A stretch of DNA of 54,855 nucleotides from Verrucomicrobiaceae bacterium (lineage in GTDB: Bacteria; Verrucomicrobiota; Verrucomicrobiia; Verrucomicrobiales; Verrucomicrobiaceae). The stretch covers positions 1 to 54,855 of the forward strand of contig CANNQP010000030.1 in NCBI GenBank assembly GCA_947507875.1. Reading direction: 5' to 3'. Every line of letters begins with the position of its first letter. The stretch's first letter is position 1. The translations under genes were made by a program, and so were the position numbers. The notes below the pieces were generated by a model that saw only the letters and a program-made list of their open reading frames with translations, did not search any database and was not told the DNA's origin. This document shows, in pieces, positions 6,860 through 15,747 of the stretch.

Positions 6860-9070
6860 ATGGCCAAACAAAAACTCCTGACCAAGGAAATTGCAGAGCA
6901 TTTCATCAAAGACAGTGGGAGTGTCGATCTGAGCACTTTCACTTCCATAGAAGACGAAGCCGCAAAGGTGCTTGCTCAACACAAGGGGGGACTTGATTTA
7001 CACGGATTAAAACAGCTGAGTGATTTGGCTGCGCTGGCTCTATCAAAGCACCAAGGTCCGATTTACCTCGTTAATCTCACCCATCTGTCAGATGCTGCAG
7101 CATCAGCTCTTGCAAATCATGAGGGGCATCTTCAGTTGTGGAGTTTGAAGGATATTTCCGACGCGGGGCTGTCTGCCATGTCAGCAAGGTCGGATCGAGG
7201 TCAATGCCACTGGCCCGCAACTCTGACCAAGCGTTTAAAAAAATTGGCCAAAGCCACACAACCACAACCCTTCAAGAATTGCCCTGCAGAATGGGCTGAT
7301 GACCGTGTTGTCATCCCGCCACCAGCCTCAAGCGTTCAGTGGATAACGCAAAGTTATCTCTCCAAACACGAAGACATCCCCACAACTCTCTTCAAGTGGT
7401 TTATGCAATTTCTTCCAGCATCCCATGTCCGTGAAGTCGATAGCGGACGTTTTAAAACCTCAGAGATAACAGAGCAGGCTGCTGCCATTTTAACCAGCAA
7501 TAAGGAGTTCTTTGAATCAGTCAGAGCGACTTCGAGCCAGAAAAAAAGGCAGCAATCCAATCAAGTCGTAAGCAATCAACTTGGAAAATCCTCATCACAG
7601 GCCGGCATGTTGAAAGCAGAGTTGGAGGCAAAGCTGAAGCGCTTAGGCGAATTGGTCAAATCTGGCCAACTGGATTTGATGGCACATATGGTCGCCGGTT
7701 TTGGAGAAAAATGGTTTTATGAGGCACTGCTTGCTGATTGTGAAGTGACCGATGGAGGCACGCTGAAAATAGGCCGCCCGCTGAAGCAGTTTGGAAGAAA
7801 AGCACCAATCGTTCTTCTGCTTGCCATTGCCTACATGCCAGATGAAACGGAGAGGCATGCCAGTGTGAATCGTGACGCTGCAATTCAATTAGATGTAGGC
7901 TCCGATGAAATCGATGTGGTGGCATCGATGCTCAGCCCGCGACTCAGCGGTTTAACGGCTACATGCTCACACTTTTGGAACAGCCAATTGCCGCTTGAAA
8001 CAGCCGTTTTGCTCGCCCGATCCGGTAGGGATCTTGACTTAAGCTCTGTCGTAGAACTTGACGAAGCTCAAGCTGATGCTCTTTCGAACCATGAAGGAGC
8101 ACTTCGATTGGATGGCCTGACTTCTCTGAAGGCAACGAGCGCACGCTTCCTCGCCAAAAAAAAAGGCGATTTGTCACTATCTGGAATCTCATCTCTTGAT
8201 GAGGCTGCTGCCAATGCGTTGGGCGCGTGTCAAGGAGGTCTGCACCTAGGTTTGATCGATTTGCCGCAAACCATTGCTGCCAGCCTCGCCAAATGCCGGG
8301 GGAGACTGCAATTTTCTCGAATTGATAAACTCACGGCGAGCGCAGCATCAGCGTTGGAGCAGCATGAGGGCGAGCTAATCTTGGGGGATCTGGCAAACTC
8401 ATTTGAAAAAGGCTGTGACATCGATGCTCCAGCGGCTGATTGCCTCAGCCGGCATCGCGGACCTGTAATACTTCACCAGAAAAAGCGGCTGCAAATCAAA
8501 ACGGCGTTGGCGCTCTCAGCCTGCAAGCAGGGGTTAAGACTACCTGATCTTGAGGAACTTCCACCGGGCGAGACCGGGGTCAAACTTTGCACCGCCATCT
8601 CTTTGGGTGTTCTAGGAGAAGACATGCTGTGTCTGCGGCTGAAATCCTTGGAGGCTGATTGCGCTAAGGCTTTGTCTGCATACAGCGGGCATCTGAGTGT
8701 GAACGTGGAGCAATGGGAAGAATCAGCGTTGATGGCAATTGCAGCGCAACAAGGACACCTTAGCATCGACCCACAAAAACTAACAGGGCACACAGCGCGC
8801 TATTTGAGCCATCGAGGGGCCTTCACCGCTCTGGACATCAGCTATTACGGAACTGTATCAGTTGAAGATGAAGCTGCCGAATCTTTGGCGACTTACCCGG
8901 GACAGTTGACGTTTCGAGGAAGCCTAAACCTCTCTGTTGAAGCTGCACATCACCTGTCGAAAAGAGCATCGATAAAAATTCTTCGTTCAAAAATCAAATC
9001 GCCCGCTCGTGAAATCTTTGATCAGGCAGGAACATGGTCCGATGGAGAGTGGAAAAGAAATCTGACATGA
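6860..9070 (+). CDS. LRR-like repeat protein, large (736 aa)
   Basis: About 17 repeats of ~23 residues follow the pattern L-x-L-x-x-L-x-x-L-S-D-x-A-A-x-A-L-x-x-H-x-G, in two blocks: residues 20-110 and about 390-710. Between them lies a helical segment (KLKRLGELVKSGQLDLM..., WFYEALLADC) of the kind that precedes LRRs in WGR/LRR proteins of PVC bacteria and cyanobacteria. There is no signal peptide or enzyme motif. The repeats should form a curved binding surface. The stop overlaps the vWA gene start as ATGA (9067-9070), implying translational coupling. The most economical reading is a sensor or substrate adaptor for the vWA-MoxR pair; that is inference. Confidence 0.75.
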   Translation: MAKQKLLTKEIAEHFIKDSGSVDLSTFTSIEDEAAKVLAQHKGGLDLHGLKQLSDLAALALSKHQGPIYLVNLTHLSDAAASALANHEGHLQLWSLKDISDAGLSAMSARSDRGQCHWPATLTKRLKKLAKATQPQPFKNCPAEWADDRVVIPPPASSVQWITQSYLSKHEDIPTTLFKWFMQFLPASHVREVDSGRFKTSEITEQAAAILTSNKEFFESVRATSSQKKRQQSNQVVSNQLGKSSSQAGMLKAELEAKLKRLGELVKSGQLDLMAHMVAGFGEKWFYEALLADCEVTDGGTLKIGRPLKQFGRKAPIVLLLAIAYMPDETERHASVNRDAAIQLDVGSDEIDVVASMLSPRLSGLTATCSHFWNSQLPLETAVLLARSGRDLDLSSVVELDEAQADALSNHEGALRLDGLTSLKATSARFLAKKKGDLSLSGISSLDEAAANALGACQGGLHLGLIDLPQTIAASLAKCRGRLQFSRIDKLTASAASALEQHEGELILGDLANSFEKGCDIDAPAADCLSRHRGPVILHQKKRLQIKTALALSACKQGLRLPDLEELPPGETGVKLCTAISLGVLGEDMLCLRLKSLEADCAKALSAYSGHLSVNVEQWEESALMAIAAQQGHLSIDPQKLTGHTARYLSHRGAFTALDISYYGTVSVEDEAAESLATYPGQLTFRGSLNLSVEAAHHLSKRASIKILRSKIKSPAREIFDQAGTWSDGEWKRNLT

Positions 9071-10326
9071 TCATGGGTTTGGAAACTACAGACGACGAGA
9101 TCTCCAAGGCGGCTTTTGACTTGTTGTTGAAGGAACCCTTCTATGCGCATGTTCTGGCAGGCATGCCAAGGTCCCTCACCAATGAAGTGGAAACGTTGGG
9201 GCTGGAATGGAACGGTCAGCAGCTCGTGCTCCGGGTCAATCCTGAATGGTTCATCAAAGGTTTGTCCCAGGCGGAGCGCAAGGTGGCTCTCAAACACGAA
9301 GTCTTGCATGTGGTCTTCCGCCACATGTTTCGACGGGCTGACTTGGATCCCAGCCTGTACTCGATTGCTTCGGACCTGGTCGTGAATCAATTGCTTGATC
9401 CCCTGAAGCCATTGGCAGGGTGGCCCACATTAAAAATGTTTTCCGAACTCCAACTGCAACCCAATCAGTCGCTGGAGATCTACTACACCGCCTTGGCTCA
9501 ATTGTTCAGAGAGATGCAACAGGCTGGATACGCCACAAACGAGGGCGACTCAGCAACTGGCAAAGGGGTGGCTACTAAAGGGTGCTCTCAAAGTGCCAAG
9601 GCGCTAGCGACCTTGCTTGAAGCTCGAAGAAAACGCGGGGATGACTCAGGGTGGCATGATGGCAGTGACAACCAGGCTGGTGTCGCTGGCCGTTATGCCG
9701 TGGGCAGCCTGCTGATTCGAGCTCGTGATCGCATCCCGCCTCACGAGTGGGGAAGAATGCCATCCACCTTGCTCTCCGAATTGGCCGCTATCCTGGCAGA
9801 ACGTCAGCCCAAATTGGACTGGAAACGTGTCGTTCGCATATTCTGTGCCTCAAGCGGACGCACCAAAATCCGGCACACCATCAAACGCGTCAGTCAACGG
9901 TATGGCACCAGGCCGGGCATCAAGGTGCAGCGCCTGCAAAGATTGCTCATTGCAGTGGACACCTCAGGCTCCATTGATCAAGAGATGGTGAATGCTTTTT
10001 TCACGGAGATCCATGCAGCTTGGAAATCGGGAGCTTCGGTTCATATCGTGGAATGTGATGCCGCCGTTCAGAGGGATTACCCCTACACCGGCCGCCCGCC
10101 GACGCACATTTCAGGCGGTGGTGGTACAGAATTTGAGCCGGTTTTCCTTTGGATGCAGAAGCAAAAACCCTTCGATGGCGTTCTGTATCTCACGGATGGC
10201 TGTGGGCCGCCCCCAATCACTCGACCACGATGCAAACTCCTCTGGGTCATTGCAGGAGGCCAACATTCGATGCCCGAATTTTCACTCAACCTTCCGTTCG
10301 GTCCCTCACTTCCATTGCAGCTCTAA
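9067..10326 (+). CDS. vWA-domain protein with DUF2201-type metallopeptidase-like N-terminus
   Basis: The start at 9067 is chosen for the ATGA overlap; an ATG at 9034 would add 11 residues. Of 419 residues, 1-150 carry the DUF2201 N-terminal motif HEVLHVVFRH (77-86), a zinc-protease-like HExxH variant. The C-terminal vWA domain has a complete MIDAS: DTSGS at 298-302, Thr354 in GGGGTEFEP, and Asp377 in LTDG. Proteins of this kind pair with MoxR AAA ATPases, which bind the vWA MIDAS and remodel partners; here the MoxR gene follows after 26 bases. The pair is a hallmark of vWA-MoxR conflict and chaperone systems. Family and pairing are firm; protease activity is not shown, since the canonical HExxH is altered to HEVLH. 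Confidence 0.9.
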   Translation: MIMGLETTDDEISKAAFDLLLKEPFYAHVLAGMPRSLTNEVETLGLEWNGQQLVLRVNPEWFIKGLSQAERKVALKHEVLHVVFRHMFRRADLDPSLYSIASDLVVNQLLDPLKPLAGWPTLKMFSELQLQPNQSLEIYYTALAQLFREMQQAGYATNEGDSATGKGVATKGCSQSAKALATLLEARRKRGDDSGWHDGSDNQAGVAGRYAVGSLLIRARDRIPPHEWGRMPSTLLSELAAILAERQPKLDWKRVVRIFCASSGRTKIRHTIKRVSQRYGTRPGIKVQRLQRLLIAVDTSGSIDQEMVNAFFTEIHAAWKSGASVHIVECDAAVQRDYPYTGRPPTHISGGGGTEFEPVFLWMQKQKPFDGVLYLTDGCGPPPITRPRCKLLWVIAGGQHSMPEFSLNLPFGPSLPLQL

Positions 10327-10352
10327 GCAATCTCCAACTCATCTTACATCTC

Positions 10353-11486
10353 ATGAGCCACTCTCCCACCCAAGGCCCCCGTTTGGATGCCCTCGCACTG
10401 GAGCGCATGCTCTCTCATATTTTTCATCGCAATGACGAGATCGGCATGACCGGCAAGCGCGGCACCCCTGTTTGCATTTGGGGCACGCACGGCTTGGGAA
10501 AGACGGACATCGCCAAAAACTTTGCAGCGAGTCGAGGCTGGCACTTTGCCTACTGTGCGCCTGCGCAGTTCGAAGAAATGGGGGATCTGCATGGCATCCC
10601 TACCGTTCATGACCCCACGCCGGATCAGCCGAACAACGGCGATGAATACACCGTCTTCGCCCCGCCAGAATGGGTGCCCACCGCCAAAGGACCCGGCATC
10701 CTTCTTTTGGACGACATCAACCGGGCCGATGACCGCATTCTGCGCGGCATCATGCAACTTCTCCAGAACTTCGAGATGTTTTCATGGCAGTTGCCAGACC
10801 AATGGCAGATTGTCGCCACAGCAAACCCGGAAGGGGCTGACTATTCAGTCACACCGATGGACGATGCGATGCTGACCCGCATGCTGCATTTCACCCTCGT
10901 CTTTGATGCCAAAGCCTGGGCAAAATGGGCGACGACAGCAGCTGTGGACCCACGGGGAATCACTTTTGTCCTCAATTACCCGGAAACTGTAACGGGCAAA
11001 CGCACCACACCGCGCACCTTGGTTCAATTCTTTGAGCAAATTCAGAGCATTCAGGATTTAAAAAAGGAGATCGAACTGGTCGCGAGTTTGGCAGCGGCTT
11101 GCCTGGATGAAACCACCGTTGCTGCCTTCATCACCTTTGTGAATGACGAGCTAGCCGTTCTGCTCAATCCGGAGGACATTCTCGATGCCAAAAACTCGAA
11201 GGATTGGCAGAAGGCTTTCAATGAACTGGTCAAAGGTAACAAGGGCACCAAAAGAGTGGATCGCATTTCAGCAATCTGCACACGTCTCTACCTACACGTC
11301 ACATCGGAGCGCTATCGCGAGCAGCGCGGCCACATGGAAAACTTCGTCGAGTTCCTGCTCCAGGAAGCCATTCCAAATGATTTGCGCGGAAGCTTGCTGA
11401 TCGACCTGAGCCGGCATGAATCGGAAATGTGCAGGAGTCTCATGAAAGACAAACGTCTGGCCAAATTGCTGCTGGAGAAATTGTAA
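10353..11486 (+). CDS. MoxR-type AAA+ ATPase
   Basis: It starts at ATG 10353 (MSHSPTQGPRLD), after the vWA stop; an upstream in-frame start would overlap that gene and has no support. In 377 residues, Walker A is GTHGLGKT (44-51), Walker B is ILLLDD (116-121) followed by INRADD, and a sensor-1-like ATANPEG follows. The layout is that of the MoxR branch (compare vWA-linked GvpN/RavA relatives). It should form a ring that hydrolyses ATP to remodel a target delivered by the vWA protein. It lies in the middle of the run, between vWA and the second LRR-like gene. A cytosolic location is expected. Confidence 0.9.
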   Translation: MSHSPTQGPRLDALALERMLSHIFHRNDEIGMTGKRGTPVCIWGTHGLGKTDIAKNFAASRGWHFAYCAPAQFEEMGDLHGIPTVHDPTPDQPNNGDEYTVFAPPEWVPTAKGPGILLLDDINRADDRILRGIMQLLQNFEMFSWQLPDQWQIVATANPEGADYSVTPMDDAMLTRMLHFTLVFDAKAWAKWATTAAVDPRGITFVLNYPETVTGKRTTPRTLVQFFEQIQSIQDLKKEIELVASLAAACLDETTVAAFITFVNDELAVLLNPEDILDAKNSKDWQKAFNELVKGNKGTKRVDRISAICTRLYLHVTSERYREQRGHMENFVEFLLQEAIPNDLRGSLLIDLSRHESEMCRSLMKDKRLAKLLLEKL

Positions 11487-11493
11487 GAATAGA

Positions 11494-12885
11494 ATGCGCT
11501 ATGATTGCAAAATCATGAATGAGAAAACCGGTAACATGACTCAACTCACCAAGGTCAAAAAATTAGTTGTTGGAGGTGACCCTGGCAGATTTCAAATGGC
11601 GGTGGATTTGCTCCTCACACTAAAGGCAGATGAAAATGCTTGGATCTCGATTTTTTCGAAGGCAGTTTTGAAAAACCAGTTCAAAAACAGAGACAAAAAA
11701 ACCCTTGAATTGCTCGCCCAAGTTTCAGAATCACGTCCTCGATTCCGTAAGCTACTGCTTCTTGCATTGCCTCAGACATTAGACTGGCTCGATTCATTAT
11801 CTGAGGAAGTGGCAGATTTGCTGGTCGATTGGGGACAATCAGTTTCACTGAATGGAATCAAAAAAATGAGCCCAACAGTGACTCGGAAAATCGCATCGAT
11901 TGGTGGTGATCTTAGCATCAACGGATTGACCTCTTTGGATGAAAGCGTTGCGAAGATTTTAGCCCTTCACCAAGGTTGGCTAAAGCTTAATGGGATCAAG
12001 ACCATGGATGATAAGGTGATCAGGCTTCTGGCCTGTCATGATGGGCGAGTTTCTTTGCAGCAAATCGAGGGCGTTGTTTTGTTGAAGCTATCGAACCATG
12101 AAAGATGCCGAGACTGGCGAAACTTTATACCCAATAAGACGCAGGTGAAATTTTTGCTGGATCTGAAACACCAAGGCATCTTTGATGGTTTAATTCAATT
12201 TGCAGCGGATAAACCCGAGTTAACACAATGGCTTCTCGAAGTGATTCCGGATGAATTAGACTGGTTAACCGCTCTATCTCCAGAAGCAGCGGATTTACTT
12301 GCTAAAAAAAGGGGACCTCTACATCTCAGTGGGGTGACGTTTATTTCTGATGAGGCTGCTCGTGCTTTGTCCAATCATGAGGGACTTATTTGTCTCAGTG
12401 GAATACAGCAAATATCGCAACAGGCAGTCGTATCAGTTGCTGCGAGCAAAGGATTCCTGAGTTTAAGCATTGGTGATGAGCTAAGCTATGAAATGGCGCA
12501 GGCTTTGGCCCGCCACAGTGGAGGTCTTTGGATCTACGGATTTCAAAAACTCAGTAATGAGGCGGCCGCTCTTTTATCTCAACATGATGGACAACTCGGT
12601 CTTAGTGTGACTAGTCTCAGTGATGCAGTTGCCACAGCGCTGGCCAGCCACAGGGGACAACTTTATTTATGGGATCTGACAAGTCTTAGTGATGCGGCAG
12701 CGAATGCTATAGCTGAACACCGCGGAGATATTTATATTCCATACCTGACGCATGCATCAGATCTTGCCATCAAGGAGTTGGCTCGAATCAAAGGAAAGGT
12801 CTGTGTTCCTAGGCTGCCAGAAGAAAAACAAAAGGCGCTTAGTCGCGAGCAGATGCGTCTGACTCGAAAAAAGAAAAGAGCTTAG
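11494..12885 (+). CDS. LRR-like repeat protein with internal duplication (463 aa)
   Basis: It begins 8 bases after the MoxR stop (MRYDCKIMNEK); later in-frame ATGs at 11515 and 11536 are possible starts. The same 23-residue repeats as in the 736-aa protein occur (for example TSLSDAAANAIAEHRGD). The protein is made of two similar halves: residues ~85-200 and ~245-460 each open with a helical block ending LDWL-x-x-LS-x-E-x-A-D-L-L and then run into repeats (QTLDWLDSLSEEVADLL versus DELDWLTALSPEAADLL). The C-terminus is Lys/Arg-rich. No enzyme domain. The repeated cassette suggests recognition of a repetitive or dimeric ligand; that is inference. Confidence 0.75.
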   Translation: MRYDCKIMNEKTGNMTQLTKVKKLVVGGDPGRFQMAVDLLLTLKADENAWISIFSKAVLKNQFKNRDKKTLELLAQVSESRPRFRKLLLLALPQTLDWLDSLSEEVADLLVDWGQSVSLNGIKKMSPTVTRKIASIGGDLSINGLTSLDESVAKILALHQGWLKLNGIKTMDDKVIRLLACHDGRVSLQQIEGVVLLKLSNHERCRDWRNFIPNKTQVKFLLDLKHQGIFDGLIQFAADKPELTQWLLEVIPDELDWLTALSPEAADLLAKKRGPLHLSGVTFISDEAARALSNHEGLICLSGIQQISQQAVVSVAASKGFLSLSIGDELSYEMAQALARHSGGLWIYGFQKLSNEAAALLSQHDGQLGLSVTSLSDAVATALASHRGQLYLWDLTSLSDAAANAIAEHRGDIYIPYLTHASDLAIKELARIKGKVCVPRLPEEKQKALSREQMRLTRKKKRA

Positions 12886-12949
12886 GAAAGCTTCGTGAAT
12901 TATAAAATTTTGTGAAGATGTATAACTGAAAACTTTGGTTCCAGTATTC

Positions 12950-14677
12950 ATGCGATACCTCGCTCCCATCACATTCATTCTGTGCGCGGTCACAGCAATC
13001 CTTCTTGGCATTCAAGGTTTGCAGCAACGAGACGGCGCCCAATTTTCCACCAGTCTTTATCTGGCTTTGCAGCTCTTCACCTTTCAAGGCGGGGACGTGG
13101 ATGGAATGGTCCCGCTTTCGCTGGAAATCGCCCGCTGGCTGGCACCGGCGACAACCTTGGGCGGCATCTACGCCGCCGCCTACACCTACTTCGGCCACTG
13201 GTGGGGCAGAGTCAGGCTCGCTTGGTTCATCCGCGATCACATCCTCCTTTGCGGCGCAGGTCAAAAAGGCCTCTCCTTGCTTCGTGACCTGCTGCTGGAA
13301 AACCCCCGGCGCCCGATTGTCCTCATCGAGCCTCGGGAACTGCCCGAACGAGAAGAACTGCAAAGAGCCGGGGTCGTCGTGCTTCAGGGGGAGGCTGGCA
13401 CCGCCGCCTTGTTCAAGACCGCCCAACTCGGCCGTGCGGCTGCCCTGGTGTGTTTGACGGGAGATGACCGCACGAACATTGGCATTGCCTTGGCGGCAAC
13501 GGCTTGTCTTCCGGAATCACGAAGCGCCCAGCCCCTGGAAATCCACGTCCATGTGGGCGACGTGGAAGGACGCCACATCCTGCAGCGAAATCAAATCCTG
13601 GACCTTCAGGAGGATCCCCGTCACCGCATCCGACTGTTCAACTGCTTCGTCAATTGCGCCAGACGCACCTGGGAGCTGCACCCCCTGGAGTGGGATCCTG
13701 CCTGTGGACTTCGCGATGAGGTTCATTTGGTGATCGGAGAAATGGGGGCCATGGAAAAAGCCATGATCGTGCAAGCCGGCCACATCGGCCATTTTCGAGA
13801 CGGGAGGCGAGTCACCGTGCATTTGATCTCCTCCCGGGCGAAGCAGGATGCGGCGAGTCTGTTGAAGGATTATCCGGGCTTTGAATCTTGCGCCCAATTG
13901 AAGGTGACCCCAATCGAGGCGGCTGAGGATTTCGTCGAGGGCGTGGTCGCCGTGGCCTCCCAAGCCGGGGCGGCAGCTCTCTTTACCGTGGTCCCCTCCA
14001 CACGGGATGCGCCGGCCGCGTTGACCGAAGCCCTGCTTCTGGGGGAAAGATTTCGCAGCCTTAACGTGGAGGCAGTCCTGCGAGTCCTTCTGGATGCTCC
14101 TGTGGGGGATGCGGTGCGTCAGGTGGTGGAAGCCAACGCTTCGCTGCGGGCGTGGATTCAATTTTTGCCAGACATGGATGAGGCCTGTGGCATGGAGGCA
14201 GTGTTCCATCAATCCCTCGATCAAGTGGCGAAGCAGATTCACGAGACCTGGAAAAAAGGCACGGAAGAGCAAATCCGCGACGCTGAGGCCCGGGGGGATG
14301 CCGCAACGGCAGCGCGCCACCGAGCCAAGGAGACCTACCGGGAGTGGGAAGACCTGACTGAAGAGCAGAAAGACGTCAATCGTCTGGCAGCAGACCACAT
14401 TACGACCAAAATTCGGGCTCTGGGCTTGGATCCAAGCCGGAAACAGGAGGTGGAAGAGGCTTGGGCCAGCATGGATGCCGCCACTTTGGAACGGTTGAGC
14501 CGCATGGAGCATGAGCGATGGGCGGCCCCCTATCGAATGGCGGGATGGAAGCTCGGCGAACGAGATCCCATCAAAAGAACTCACCCAAACTTATTGGACT
14601 ATGATGCACTGGATGAGGCCACGAGGCAATATGACTCAGACCAAGTGGGTAAAATACCCGCCTACAACTCCCTTTAG
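12950..14677 (+). CDS. Membrane TrkA-N (RCK-like) protein with C-terminal RyR domain
   Basis: ATG at 12950 is preferred to an upstream TTG. Of 575 residues, two membrane segments lie at about 4-22 and 63-83, with a re-entrant-like loop (ALQLFTFQGGD) between them but no TxGYG potassium filter. Residues ~97-230 form a TrkA-N Rossmann domain with CGAGQKG. The last ~100 residues contain an RyR repeat: MEHERWAAPYRMAGWK, then RTHPNLLDYDAL. Prokaryotic RyR domains are predicted to bind nucleotide-derived ligands and are often fused to TrkA/channel parts; a TIR gene that could make such a ligand follows 38 bases downstream. I infer a ligand-gated channel that would depolarise the cell. GC content looks higher than in the flanking LRR genes. 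Confidence 0.85.
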   Translation: MRYLAPITFILCAVTAILLGIQGLQQRDGAQFSTSLYLALQLFTFQGGDVDGMVPLSLEIARWLAPATTLGGIYAAAYTYFGHWWGRVRLAWFIRDHILLCGAGQKGLSLLRDLLLENPRRPIVLIEPRELPEREELQRAGVVVLQGEAGTAALFKTAQLGRAAALVCLTGDDRTNIGIALAATACLPESRSAQPLEIHVHVGDVEGRHILQRNQILDLQEDPRHRIRLFNCFVNCARRTWELHPLEWDPACGLRDEVHLVIGEMGAMEKAMIVQAGHIGHFRDGRRVTVHLISSRAKQDAASLLKDYPGFESCAQLKVTPIEAAEDFVEGVVAVASQAGAAALFTVVPSTRDAPAALTEALLLGERFRSLNVEAVLRVLLDAPVGDAVRQVVEANASLRAWIQFLPDMDEACGMEAVFHQSLDQVAKQIHETWKKGTEEQIRDAEARGDAATAARHRAKETYREWEDLTEEQKDVNRLAADHITTKIRALGLDPSRKQEVEEAWASMDAATLERLSRMEHERWAAPYRMAGWKLGERDPIKRTHPNLLDYDALDEATRQYDSDQVGKIPAYNSL

Positions 14678-14715
14678 CTTAACTATGGCGAGCAACTAAA
14701 ATAAACCTATCACTC

Positions 14716-15699
14716 ATGAAATACGAAGTTTTCATCTCATACAAGAAATCGGCTCAAAACGGCGGTGCAACCAAAGACGCACATGAGGCACGCAAGGTTT
14801 ATGATGAATTGCGTGCAGCCGGACTGAAGGTTTTTTTTAGCGAGGAGTCGCTTGCCGAAACTGGAAAAGGGCACTTCGCTAAATCCATCGAGTCAGCACT
14901 GGATCAGGCGGCGGTTCTCGTTCTAGTTTCGTCATGCCGTGAACATATTGAATCCAGATGGGTCGAAGCCGAGTGGGATAGCTTCATGAATGACATCCGA
15001 AGTGGCAATAAAAAGGGGGAACTTTTTATTATGAACTGCGGAGAGCTTCGAAGAACAGATTTGCCTCTTTTCCTTCGTCGCCAACAGATGTTTCAAGCGA
15101 ATGAAATGGGGCAACTCATCAAGTTCGTTAAAAACGCCGTTCCCCGCAAAATTGCTTTAAAAGATTTAATTTTTTGCTCTCTTCACTGTTGCAGAGAGGA
15201 GCTAGGGGAAGACAAGGTTTATCTTGTGACAATCCGGGAAGAGGAGGCAGGTTACCAAGTCAAGGCGCATTGGGGACCTCGTGCAGCGCGACGGCTAAAC
15301 AGCCAGATGAAGGGTGTCGCTCTCGTCAGCAAAGATAAAGCCGAACAAATAGCCAAATCACTGAAGTCCGAAAAAGAACGTTCAGGTTATAAAACACATT
15401 CCGTGCGGCGCCTGTTGACTCGTGATGCTCTGCGCTTTTTGGAAGCGGACCTCGGGCTTTCTGGTATTCAGAATCATTTGCGGGCAAATGATTCCGCGGT
15501 TCGAACCGAGCAATGCGATGAGCTCGGTAGCTCGTCCTCGTGCGTCGCAAACTTACGTGCCGCTCTGGCAAGCACGATTTGTGAGTGGATGAAAATGGAT
15601 TCCAGAAAAGCGACCGAATGGCTCCAGAAACTCTACGCTAAAAATCCAGATGTCGCTTTTTTGCAAGATCAGGTTTCAAAAAAGAAAATAAGGCAATGA
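14716..15699 (+). CDS. TIR-domain protein with WGR-like C-terminal domain
   Basis: Of 327 residues, 1-140 form a TIR domain: FISYKKS at strand A, VFFSEESL, and SRWVEAEW, where Glu86 sits at the place of the catalytic NADase glutamate (W-x-x-x-E). Residues ~165-228 look like a WGR module (YLVTI..., VKAHWGPRAAR, then SKDKAEQIAKSLKSEK and GYKTHS), with WGP for WGR; such domains bind nucleic acid ends in PARPs. The remaining C-terminus is helical. TIR proteins of this type cleave NAD+ or make cyclic-ADPR-like signals in abortive infection. The upstream RyR gene is a plausible receiver. TIR is firm, WGR is moderate, and catalysis is inferred. Confidence 0.85.
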   Translation: MKYEVFISYKKSAQNGGATKDAHEARKVYDELRAAGLKVFFSEESLAETGKGHFAKSIESALDQAAVLVLVSSCREHIESRWVEAEWDSFMNDIRSGNKKGELFIMNCGELRRTDLPLFLRRQQMFQANEMGQLIKFVKNAVPRKIALKDLIFCSLHCCREELGEDKVYLVTIREEEAGYQVKAHWGPRAARRLNSQMKGVALVSKDKAEQIAKSLKSEKERSGYKTHSVRRLLTRDALRFLEADLGLSGIQNHLRANDSAVRTEQCDELGSSSSCVANLRAALASTICEWMKMDSRKATEWLQKLYAKNPDVAFLQDQVSKKKIRQ

Positions 15700-15747
15700 A
15701 CTGCTGGTTTGTTAAATGGATAGAATTCCAAATCATCAACCAAGATC

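Noticed and set aside
6860..9070. Tandem repeat structure considered as DNA repeats or a CRISPR-like array.
   Set aside because: Repetition is at protein level with about 69-base spacing and little DNA identity.
13517..14584. Long minus-strand frame of 355 residues.
   Set aside because: It is the antisense of the TrkA/RyR gene, whose motifs are clear.
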